Source: Macrostomum hystrix (taxonomy: Eukaryota > Platyhelminthes > Macrostomidae). Taken from it: DNA of 64,000 bases. How positions within the stretch are numbered: position 1 is the stretch's first letter; the number at the start of each line of letters is the position of its first letter. A program made the translations under genes and the position numbers. The stretch is taken from the NCBI GenBank assembly GCA_950097015.1, contig CATNEN010000011.1, forward strand, positions 4,678,501 to 4,742,500. The letters run 5' to 3'. The notes under the pieces are model-generated. The model did no database searches. It saw nothing but the letters and a program-made list of their open reading frames with translations, and was not told where the DNA came from. Shown one piece after another: positions 55,020 through 64,000 of the stretch.

Positions 55020-55540
55020 CCCTCTCGTTCTCTCTTTTCTCCATTTCCCCGCTCCTTTCCAAGTTTGAGAAGACTTAGTTTGAGAATTTTGTTTGAGAAC
55101 AAAATTTTGTTTGTTTAAAGTTAAAATATGGCTCCATTTTGTTTAAACTAGGATCGAAACAAGCAGATTCGAGCATTGGAAGATGAAAATGCCAGCCTGA
55201 AGGAAATGCTTTGAATTCAGCACGTGCTAATTATTAGTCAGCACAGAAACCTTGAATCGCTTCAAGGGTCTCCAACGCATAAAATGCGTTGTAAAATTGT
55301 GTGTAAGCAGTAAAATTTTAGTTACCAATTCTTAATAAAATTTTTATAAAAAAGTTTATAAGCACAATCAAGTCGCTTGGTGTCTTTTATGTTTTTATTA
55401 TTCAACACGCTTTTTCCACGTAAGTTGACTAAGTTTTTAAGGGCAAATAAATCAAAATTACATTATCACTTGAGCTAAATATATTTATATAAACTCAAAT
55501 AGATCGACACGGCCACGGCTGCTGTCCAGCCAGCTGCCGG
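55020..55540. other. spacer after the Penelope-like element
   Basis: AT-rich; may include the element's 3' end. TTTTGTTTGAGAACAAAATTTTGTTTG near 55090 is an imperfect inverted repeat. Confidence 0.4.
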
Positions 55541-55547
55541 TGCCACT

Positions 55548-55918
55548 TTGACGGCCGCCTCCACCGCCACCTCCGCTGCTGCCTCCACCACGGCCACCTC
55601 CGCTGCTGCCTCCACCACGGCCACCTCCGCTGCTGCCTCCACCACCGCCAACTCCGCTGCTGCCTCCACCACCGCCAACTCCGCTGCTGCCTCCACCACC
55701 GCCAACTCCGCTGCTGCCTCCACCACTGCCAACTCCGCTGCTGCCTACACCACCGCCAACTCCGCTGCTGCCTCCACCACCGCCAACTCCGCTGCTGCCT
55801 CCACCATCGCCAACTCCGCTGCTGCCTACACCACCGCCAACTCCGCTGCTGCCTACACCACCGCCAACTCCGCTGCTGCCTACACCACCGCCAACTCCGC
55901 TGCTGCCTGTCGCAAATT
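55548..55918. repeat. 27 bp GC-rich minisatellite
   Basis: About 13.5 copies of GCTGCTGCCTCCACCACCGC-CAACTCC. All six frames are open over it because 27 is a multiple of three. The minus-strand Gly/Ser-rich (GGGVGSSGV) reading resembles a silk-like protein, but no start context or splice signal supports it. Confidence 0.9.
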
Positions 55919-56446
55919 TTAGTATAGTATAGCATGGCAAAGTATGATACCTTGCACCATATTCTACACAGGCCTACGATATCGTATAGATGTAAATTAG
56001 CAAGATGTACATTGATATTGATTCGATCTAAATCCTACTCAATATAGACACCGGACGCGCTTCGGTCTGTAATAAATGGATCTGAGCCTGGAGGGCCATT
56101 ATTCAATGTACGCAATAAATATTTATTGTCTGGTTTAATTGTTATCTTTCTGTCTTTTATCTACTACTTTCAAAGTACTTTTACTTGTACTCTTAATTTG
56201 TTTCTTTTATACATTGAGTCCTAAATCGTAAGTCCATAAGCTCTTAAGCTCGTATTTGAGCTTATACTTTAAGCCTCTACATCCTCATACATGCCTGCTC
56301 ATGTCATTGCTCATACAAGCCTCATACATGCTTTTATTAAATATATATATAGGTAGACATCGATGCCTCATAATTATCCAACGACGAAAGCCCTGACAGC
56401 CCTGCTGACACCACGATTCGCGGCCCTACGCGGGGCCAAAGTTTAA

Positions 56447-56845
56447 ATGGGTGCCAGAAAGGCAGCATGGCAAGCGGAGGTCCTCCAGCGGCTGTTGAAA
56501 GAAGATGACTCCGCCGTCTTTGTTGCAGCTTCCGGCGAAAAAGGCCGCGGCGCTTTTTCTGCGTGTTCCCTCGCCAGAGGAGCTTTTGTTTGCGAGTACG
56601 CGGGCAAGCTCCTGAGCAAGAGCGAGTCGGACGCTCGCTACGTGGAGCTGCATGAGGCAGGAAAGGCTACCTTTTCATCTTTAACTTTTAATATAACGGC
56701 CGGCGCCAGACTCCGATCGCGTCGGTCGGTACTTGAACCACTCCCGGACAAAAAAACTGCCGTGTTGTCACCACCGGCGTCCAGTGTTTGAGATGTGGAA
56801 TTCGACCGGCACTTTATTTACAGACTTTAAATAAAGTATGACTAA
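56447..56845 (+). pseudogene. SET-domain lysine methyltransferase fragment, frameshifted
   Basis: The first frame from ATG 56447 reads through AVFVAASGEKGRGAFSACSL and GAFVCEYAGKLLSKSESDAR, the N-terminal part of a SET domain. The rest is spread over other frames: KGYLFIFNF then a stop and YNGRR; DSDRVGRYLNHSRTKK with the substrate/cofactor-site NHS motif; and NCRVVTTGVQCLRCGIRPAL. At least three frame changes and an internal stop mean no intact methyltransferase is made. The compact, intronless form suggests a retrocopy or a transposon-borne SET gene. It resembles the KMT5A/SET8-like group by motif spacing; that is inference. Confidence 0.75.
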
Positions 56846-56849
56846 AACT

Positions 56850-58000
56850 CGTTGTAAAAAATCTTCTCGTCAGAAATCTCTGTAAGAAAAAGTTTTAACA
56901 TAGTTTTTATTTTCGATTTTGACCACTTACAATTAATTCTCTACTAAACATTGCTCATATATTGCTTATATTTTAATTTTTCATTGCCCTTTTTTAATTT
57001 TGCTTATTTGCTTACTGCTTTGCTTGGTATTGTGTGTTGCTTATTTTTTGCTTATTAGTTTGTGTTTTTCATAGACTTGGCTATTATGTGCTCTATGATA
57101 ATGCAAAGATATGATATTAATTTTCCAGTCTTTTTATATTATTTCTAGAACCTGAAGTGAGAAAAATGCTCCAGATATCTACTCCAAAAAACCTTTACAC
57201 TTTCTTAAACAGTTTTCATGCGGCTAAATGAATCTCGACTTGGCTGTTATGTGCTCTTAAGATATTATGAACGGGTGTCTATAAATGGAATTAAAATATT
57301 AGGGAGTGCCTTACCGCTCGGGCACATTCAGCTACCAAGGTAACACGTTACTCACGTGAGACCAAAGTGCAAATAACAGAAATTAGGGCAAATAGAAACC
57401 GCACAGCCAGAACGTCTGCTACAATGGCAACCGCAAAAAGACCGCTGTTTGTGCATTGGCGACTGTAAAACCATGCTTTGACTGCATCCTAAAATCTATC
57501 TAATGATTCCATTCAATGATTAGTAGCTTCTCGTCTACCTGCTACAAATTTAGTACGAACTGCTTCATTTTGTTACGAAGTATGCTATAAATTCTGTAGT
57601 TAAAATGTTTTTTACCATTTTGTATTTGACGTATTATGTAATTAAAGTTTATTCCAACTTAGTTAAAGAAACATCCAATTGGTTTGAGGACCTGCAATAC
57701 AGGCCACCCGTCCTGTTGAACTTTTGAGTTCTTTAGTCCCCTTAGTCGGCAAATTATTTTCCTTTATAAAAGTAATGAATATGAAAGTACGTAGTAAATG
57801 AATTAAACTAATAAATATGCCTTCACATACAACCTACACATACATACCAAGTGTAACCAAGTAGTGTGCCAGTAACAAAACCAGTCCTATTATTGTTTTT
57901 TTATTTTTTGTTGACTAAATAAGTATAGGAAGTAAGCACTAAAGTAAGTCATTTGGGCTCTTACTATTAAGTAATGTTACTTTATTAAGTAACTTTAGAA
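56850..58000. other. AT-rich intergenic region
   Basis: No features recognised. Confidence 0.4.
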
Positions 58001-58004
58001 GAAT

Positions 58005-58255
58005 CTCACCCTGAGATCTCACCCTAGGATTGTAAGAATAGATAGCCTTAAAGACATACATTAGATGTGATCCCTATCTCATACCTTAAAAACGTGTCTT
58101 AAGGTGCATCTCACCCTATAAGAAAAATCTCACCCTGAGATCCCATCCAGAGATTATAAGAATAGATAGTCTTAATGACATATATAACAAGTGACTCGTA
58201 TTACTCCTACCTTAAAATATGTCTAATATAAAGGTGAATCTCACACACATCGAAA
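58005..58255. repeat. ~120 bp direct duplication
   Basis: ATCTCACCCTGAGATCTCAC and GTAAGAATAGATAGCCTTAA recur as ATCTCACCCTGAGATCCCAT and TAAGAATAGATAGTCTTAA about 120 bp later; a third partial unit starts near 58235. Confidence 0.7.
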
Positions 58256-58486
58256 AAATCCTAGCCATCCCCGGAGGATGTGCTCAGAAAGAGGGAGAAA
58301 AAAAAGCAATAAATTAAGGGGTACTTAGCTGGTTAACTTAGCTGAGCAGAACGCCGAATCGGTAGTGGGCACGAACGCGGATCGCAGAGCCAGAGCCGAC
58401 TCAGGCCAGGTAAAGACAATGTAGCTGTCCAGTCGGGATAGCTAGCTATTAAGAAAGAAACTAAAGCAGAACTATAGGAAGAACTA

Positions 58487-58868
58487 GTGGATAGATACTA
58501 GTGGATAGATACTAGTGGATAGATACTAGTGGATAGATACTAGTGGATAGATACTAGTGGATAGATACTAGTGGATAGATACTAGTGGATAGATACTAGT
58601 GGATAGATACTAGTGGATAGATACTAGTGGATAGATACTAGTGGATAGATACTAGTGGATAGATACTAGTGGATAGATACTAGTGGATAGATACTAGTGG
58701 ATAGATACTAGTGGATAGATACTAGTGGATAGATACTAGTGGATAGATACTAGTGGATAGATACTAGTGGATAGATACTAGTGGATAGATACTAGTGGAT
58801 AGATACTAGTGGATAGATACTAGTGGATAGATACTAGTACTAGTGGATAGATACTAGTGGATAGATTT
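58487..58868. repeat. 14 bp near-perfect array of palindromic ACTAGT units
   Basis: About 27 copies of ATAGATACTAGTGG with virtually no variation except one 6 bp irregularity at about 58839-58844. Each unit carries the self-complementary hexamer ACTAGT. The uniformity implies very recent expansion. Confidence 0.95.
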
Positions 58869-58874
58869 TCAATT

Positions 58875-59165
58875 GCTCGATCGAGCACTTTCGGCTGGGT
58901 TTGCCTTCTTCAGGAGCGGGTGTACTTGTAATATATAAATAATCAACATATGCAGTGTGCGCAGGGGACAGGAGCGATTGAAAGGTGAGCAAGGGAGAGA
59001 GGCAGCGAATAGGCGAGCGCGCGAGGGTCTGCACAGCGCTGAGGGAGGGGGGAGGGTGGAAACGAAAGGAAGGCATTGGTTGGGGCCCTTATCGCGCCTA
59101 GTCAGAGATAACTTCTCGCTCAAAATTCAACCCGCGAGTTACGCAACTACGCCGCGAGGAGGGAA
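58875..59165. other. GC-richer spacer
   Basis: Between the 14 bp array and the Tc1-like element. The ORFs on both strands are low-complexity and unsupported. Confidence 0.4.
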
Positions 59166-59179
59166 GGGTGATTAAATCA

Positions 59180-60440
59180 ATAACTAACGCCAGTCGCACA
59201 AAATTGCAAGTTTATTTTTTATGCAATATGCAGTTAGAATCGCAATGCTTATTACCGCGTGTGGTAATAAACATTGCACGCAGAGCCCCAGCGTGCTATT
59301 GCACAGCCCCTCGCACTCAGAAGAGCTGTGACTCTGCAGGGCATCCCCGAGATGAGGCGGCGCAGAAAGTCCTGGGGAAGTTGCTGCCAAGCGTTTGCAA
59401 TGGAGTGACGCAGCTCCGCAACATTCAGTGGTGCAGCATTATCTTTTCGAATGCTGCACTTTAGAAAGTCCTAGACATGCTCGATTGGATTCATGTCTGG
59501 GGACCGGGAAGGCCAGCGCAGAGTGCGGATCTGTAGCTGCTGTTTCACTTGACCAACAGCATCAGAATCAGCATCAGCATCAACACCAACAGCATCAGCT
59601 CGGTGTGACGGCGCGTTATCATCCTGCATGCAGTTGCCAACTCCTCCGAAAGTAGCGTCGGCAAACGGTAGGAACCGAGTCTGCAGAAGATCTGCGTAGC
59701 TATTAGCATTCACGTTGGCATCCAGGAAGACGATATCCGTCCTTGAATGTAGCGAGATGCTGGCCCAGACTGCACTGAGGCAGCCTGGCTCTCAGAGCAC
59801 TGTACATGCTGCTGCAGCATCTGATGCCGATTCTCGTCAAACGCGGGTGCGACCATCTATACTTGGAAAAGTCGGAACCGGCTCTCGTCAGTGAGAACGA
59901 CGCGTCGCCACTGCTGCTGCCTCCAGTGGACGCGCTGCATCGCCCACTACTCTCGGCTGGCGATGTGGGCAGGACTGAGTCGAGGCCGCTTGCGCATCTT
60001 GCGAGAGCGGGCCGGCCTCTCGAATTCGACGTCGAACTGTCTGGGCGCTCAGGATGCTTCCTGCTCTGCTTCTGTCACCCCACATCAGACGGAGCAGGGT
60101 GGCTGGCAGGGTGGGAGTTCGCCTGACTATTCGCAGCAGACGGCGATTTGTTCTGGCTGTTGAGCCTCGGAGACCAAGACGCTGACTGCCTTTCGCAGCG
60201 TATTCCACGCTGCCAGTCTCACAGGACTTTGTCAGCCGTTTTCGAAGTGCCGCTCGCGATCTTCCAAATCTGCGAGCAACTTCGCTGATGGACACACCGA
60301 CTTCCAGCTTTCCAACAGCACAGCAATTTGCCGATATTTCGAATTGAAAATTCTTCATGGCAGAAAAAAAACGAATTTTATTTGGCGCGATAAGCTGTGT
60401 ATATACTTCATATAAAGTTTTAAATACCGATCTAAATCGA
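59180..60440 (-). mobile_element. decayed Tc1-like transposon
   Basis: The N-terminal helix-turn-helix part (GKLEVGVSISEVARRFGRSR, then AALRKRLTKSCETGSV and QTVRRRIREAGP) is in the minus frame of 60460-59888. In another frame follow HWRQQQWRRVVLTDESRFRL, carrying the second catalytic Asp region, and further left FMQ-type CMQDDNAPSHRA and WPSRSPDMNPIEH with the closing acidic residue. Stops and frameshifts, including an inserted Asp/Ala-rich stretch (GVDADADSDAVG), make it inactive. I could not define the terminal inverted repeats. Confidence 0.88.
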
Positions 60441-60479
60441 TAGAAAGAGAGAGAGTACATTATGATGGGTTAAAGTCAC

Positions 60480-61185
60480 TAAGAAAAGCGGAGCTGGTGT
60501 TTAAAATTGTACAGGTGGGCGGTCGGAATGACCTTAAAGCGAAATAGCCGAGCAAAAATAAATGAAAAAAGGGGAGCAAAGTACTAATTCATAGGAAGCA
60601 GTCACACTAAAAAATAAAGGAAATAGTGCACGGGCAACGAATACGCCGTCAAACTAATAAAGTTTAACTCGCGTAAACAAACATAAAAAACAACAGATCG
60701 GTACTGTGCACGGATGGACTCAGTCCATAGGTTCTAGCCTACTGTGGCAGAGTAGCTCCCGCAGGCTCTTGCCCTTGGTGTAGGTGGGCTACACAGGGGC
60801 CTCACAGGGCCGAGCCAACTGGCCTCTCACCTTGGCAACTAAGGCTTCAGATGCCGCACAATGGGGCATCTCGTTGATGTGCTCTGTCATTGCCAGCCTT
60901 CCCAGCTGATGCAACTCCGCCGGCTACACCTCCTGCAGCACCAAGCTCAGAGCACTTGCGATGATGGGGATGAGTGTTAGCAAAGGAAGAATCCCGCCTG
61001 TCTTCTCATCAGTGATATTGTGTGTTTGATTGTTACAATGGATTTGATTTTGGATTGGATCTACTTTCACTTTTGTACCTTTTGTTTTCAAAACACCGGG
61101 TTTCTTAGAGTCGATAAATCTGCTGATTTTATTCACTGTTATGATTTCAGTCCTTTTTTTATTTTTATTTTATTTCTGTACCATG
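60480..61185. other. intergenic region
   Basis: No gene recognised. Confidence 0.4.
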
Positions 61186-61190
61186 TGGAA

Positions 61191-61450
61191 TCAATAGAAG
61201 CTCAGCTCTGGTGAATGATCGTGTGGGGGCTTTTGGATGGCGGCGGTCTGCAGGGCGTCGGCGAAGGCGGGGTCCTCCTCCAGGCCGCACCAGTCGTTGA
61301 GGATGCCGCCCAGAGTGGAGTGCAGCTGGTGGACGCGGTAGTGCCGGGCAACCAGCTGCTCGTAGGCTTTGGCAACCGCCTGCGTGGCGGGTAATTGAAG
61401 TTCAGGGAAATTGGCTGATTCAAACTCGCTGAACATGCCAGGACCGCTTG
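61191..61450 (-). CDS. probable terminal coding exon of an unknown gene
   Basis: 260 nt from a possible acceptor (AGCGCTGCAG) to TGA, coding for about 85 aa: SGPGMFSEFESANFPEL, then KAYEQLVARHYRVHQLHSTL and GGILNDWCGLEEDPAFADAL. The composition is balanced and helix-forming, unlike the surrounding repeats, and GC-rich third positions suggest real coding. A Met at 61436 could alternatively start a short protein. An array lies immediately upstream, as in the introns of the genes I could reconstruct. I do not recognise the family. Confidence 0.45.
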
Positions 61451-61554
61451 CTGCAGCGCTAAACTAAATTGCTATTATTCGCGTTCTTTTCTCTATGCCT
61501 ATTTCTTGTCATGCCTGCTTTCTAGCATCTCTATGCCCTCTCAACCAACTCAAT

Positions 61555-62215
61555 TTCCGCTCTCAATAGTTTCTTTTTCTGCTCTCTCACATGTCTCTTT
61601 CCGCCCTCTACGAAGTCTCTTTCCGCTCTCTCCCATGTCTCCTTCCGCTCTTTACTGTCTCTTTCCGCTCTCTACGAAGCCTCTTTCCGCTCTCTACGAA
61701 GTCTCTTTCCGCTCTCTCCCATGTCTCCTTCCGCTCTTTACCATGTCTCTTTCCGCTCTCTACGAAGTCACGAAGTCTCTTTCCGCCCTCTTCGAAGTCT
61801 CTTTCCGCCCTCTACGAAGTCTCTTTCCGCTCTCTACGAAGTCTCTTTCCGCTCTCTCCCATGTCTCCTTCCGCTCTTTACCATGTCTCCTTCCGCTCTT
61901 TACCATGTCTCCTTCCGCTCTTTATCATGTCTCCTTTCGCTCTTTACCATGTTTCTTTCCGCTCTTTACCATGTCTCCTTCCGCTCTTTACCATGTCTCC
62001 TTCCGCTCTTTACCATGTCTCCTTTCGCTCTTTACCATGTCTCCTTTCGCTCTTTACCATGTTTCTTTCCGCTCTCTACGAAGTCTCTTTCCACCCTCTA
62101 CAAAGTCTCTTTCCACTCTCTACGAAGTCTCTTTCCGCTCTCTCCAATGTCTCCTTCCGCTCTTTACCATGTCTGTTTCCGCTCTCTCACAGTTCTCTTT
62201 ACACGCTCTCTTCAC
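61555..62215. repeat. 22 bp pyrimidine-rich minisatellite
   Basis: About 30 copies of TCTCTTTCCGCTCTCTACGAAG alternating in blocks with TCTCCTTCCGCTCTTTACCATG. It gives Ser/Leu/Phe-rich ORFs in three plus frames. Confidence 0.9.
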
Positions 62216-62684
62216 TGTATTTTTACGCTCTCTACCATCTCTCTCTCCACCGTCTCTTCCTCCCTCTATTATCTCGCCTTTCGCTCTCTCCCGCTCCCAC
62301 TGCAGCGGAGCATCTGTGCAACTCTCCCCAGGCAGCTGAGTCCCCTGCTGAATACTCGTAATTGCCAAAGCAGGAGACACGATGCATCACATTGGTTAGC
62401 TTTGCTAGTAGGATGCCCCATTTTCTGATGTGGCCTCTCTGCACATTCGACGAAATGACGCGACCACCTTGGATATTGGTACTGTCGTAAAGTACTCGTA
62501 AGGACATTAGGGACGAACTATAAATCATAAATACATTCGTAGCCGTTGTCAAAACTACAGCCAATCAGGAAAACTGGTTGATATGCTACTACGCATATGT
62601 TCCGTACTACCCATGTTTAAAACACAGCTAATCTCAGCACCAGTTGTCTTGTCAGAATCTTCAAAGTACAGAAGTTTCGCATCA

Positions 62685-62735
62685 CGAACTACGAGAGACT
62701 GCACCATGTCTGTCTCAGCTGTGTCTGCTATTAAA
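62685..62735 (+). pseudogene. tiny chimeric fragment of the secreted Cys-rich gene
   Basis: ACTACGAGAGACTGCACCAT followed by GTCTCAGCTGTGTCTGCT matches two separate parts of exon 1 at 49922-49940 and 50065-50090, with about 130 bp missing between them. Confidence 0.5.
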
Positions 62736-62739
62736 TGAA

Positions 62740-64000
62740 ATTAAATGCGGGATCCGGCGAACTCCAATATGAAGTCCAAGAATACTAGGTAGTGTAGTAG
62801 TAGCGCTGCCACCAGGGCGTCAGGACTTCTGCCTTCGGTGAGGTGAAGGATCCTTGGCCCGAAAGAGATAAAGTCACGAAGTCTCGAGAAGCACACAGTC
62901 CAGAGTTTCAGTTGCAATTACAGGCTGTCAGTGTCCTGCGTAGCTCGGATGGTGGGGTGGAAGGCTAAGTTAGTTTCGGGACTTAGCCAGAACTGAGCTT
63001 ACGTGCAGTCACATGCAGAGACTGAAGTAGGAAACTTCATAGTCAAACTTAGACACTGACGGCACCGTGACTATAACGAAGTCAGAGTATCGCTATCAGA
63101 GAAGAACCAGAACTAGAACGACGCTTCTACAATCGACTAACGACTTCTAAAGAGCCAGAGGAGCGGGGCCTTTCTTTTATAGGCAGGGGCCTCCCATAGG
63201 GTCAGTGCAGAGTTGGAAAACACGTGATGGAATCACGTGGTTTCTAAAAATAGCAACTGACGTCAGTGGCGCCAGAAACGTCACTCCTACGTAGGTTCCT
63301 GTCCCATAATCAAAGCCCCAAGTGCAGTAAACATGTTTACTTGCACTTTAAAAGACAAAGAGAGAGGCCAGTCACATGAGGAGAATCACGTGCTGACTGA
63401 GTGCAGACAACCACACACAAAGAAAAGGACAAGGGACAACAAAGCCAGCGCGGGACAAAGAGGTGATGACTCATCCCTGGGGGGGAAGAGACAGCACACT
63501 CAAAGTACAGGCGCGGCCGGGGAAGGGAGGGGCAGAGAGGGGCAGACCAGACAACGCCAGAGAGGGCGGGCCGGGCAGCCACTCAATGCAAGCAAAAAGG
63601 GGGCACCTAAGCTACCTTGCAGGTGGGGCTACTGACAGCTAGTGAGACACCAATAGGCCCCTAAGCAGTGGCTCACTACATTATGATTTGAAGTCAGATT
63701 TTGTGTTTGTGAATGTGTTAACAGACAATTAGCACTGATCATTCGGATTCCAGTGTCATAAAATGAAAGTCATGGCGACTTTATTCACCGGGGTTGGTGT
63801 CCTACCAATCGTTTAATAGAAGCAGGGCGACCTAAAAATCGTTAAGGATTTGGGTAGCGAGATACCGAGATAACAGATAAGCAACGAAGACCCACGCGTC
63901 GTGGTGAAACTCCCAATGAAAAAGAACGAACACAGACTGAACAAAAGCTCGGAAGGAATTTGATTGGTGAGTGATTTAATCTTTTTAGACTGGCCGACTC
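62740..64000. other. right-end region without a recognised gene
   Basis: GC-richer than the left half. Contains a cluster of E-box-like hexamers (63221-63392) and a TATA-like TTTTATA at about 63176. May be a promoter or part of an unrecognised element. Confidence 0.35.

Noticed and set aside
55485-55940. Gly/Ser-rich silk-like minus-strand ORF
   Set aside because: All frames over this 27 bp array are open; no independent support.

Overview
The window is nuclear DNA from an animal. It holds intron-rich genes with GT-AG splice sites, lysosomal acid phosphatase, polyamine oxidase and serine racemase genes, PAN and C-type-lectin-like exons, and metazoan-type mobile elements (jockey/CR1-like LINE, Penelope-like element with GIY-YIG nuclease, Tc1-like transposon, two tRNA-derived SINE families). 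Several genes have a splice-acceptor-like AG within about 1-12 nt of the ATG, as seen in lineages that trans-splice a leader. A repeat-rich lophotrochozoan such as a free-living flatworm would fit, but that is inference and no species marker is visible.

Layout. 1-13.4 kb: two tandem acid phosphatase genes on the minus strand. The left one runs off the window edge; the right one is complete at 506 codons. Every intron and the gap between them is filled by a different minisatellite. 13.4-16.2 kb: arrays and AT-rich DNA. 16.2-24.6 kb: a complete six-exon FAD amine oxidase gene (679 aa, minus), with a dead LINE in intron 3, an 18-20 bp array in intron 4 and a 29 bp array in intron 2. 24.6-30.8 kb: no intact gene, two arrays and SINEs. 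30.8-31.5 kb: a broken PAN plus C-type-lectin-like gene (plus). 32.2-34.7 kb: a serine racemase gene (minus) broken by a 64 bp tandem duplication. 38.0-40.6 kb: a PH-domain gene with a Pro/Gly/Tyr-rich tail (minus). 43.6-51.1 kb: an inverted pair of secreted Cys-rich paralogues. The left one is a wreck (SINE insertion, frameshift, rearranged head) and the right one is open. Between them lies a 711-aa protein made of 31-residue repeats. 53-55 kb: a decayed Penelope-like element. 56.4-56.8 kb: a SET-domain pseudogene. 59.2-60.4 kb: a decayed Tc1-like transposon. 61.2-62.2 kb: one probable exon of an unknown gene beside a 22 bp array.

I reconstructed exons by matching splice sites, codon phase and family motifs. 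Phase agreement across all junctions of the acid phosphatase, amine oxidase, PH-domain and (minus the duplication) serine racemase genes supports these models. Most long ORFs in the window are minisatellites whose period is a multiple of three, not genes. I saw no tRNA, rRNA or CRISPR. Nothing here works as an operon; the dominant theme is repeat expansion, transposition and gene decay around a few ordinary metabolic genes.
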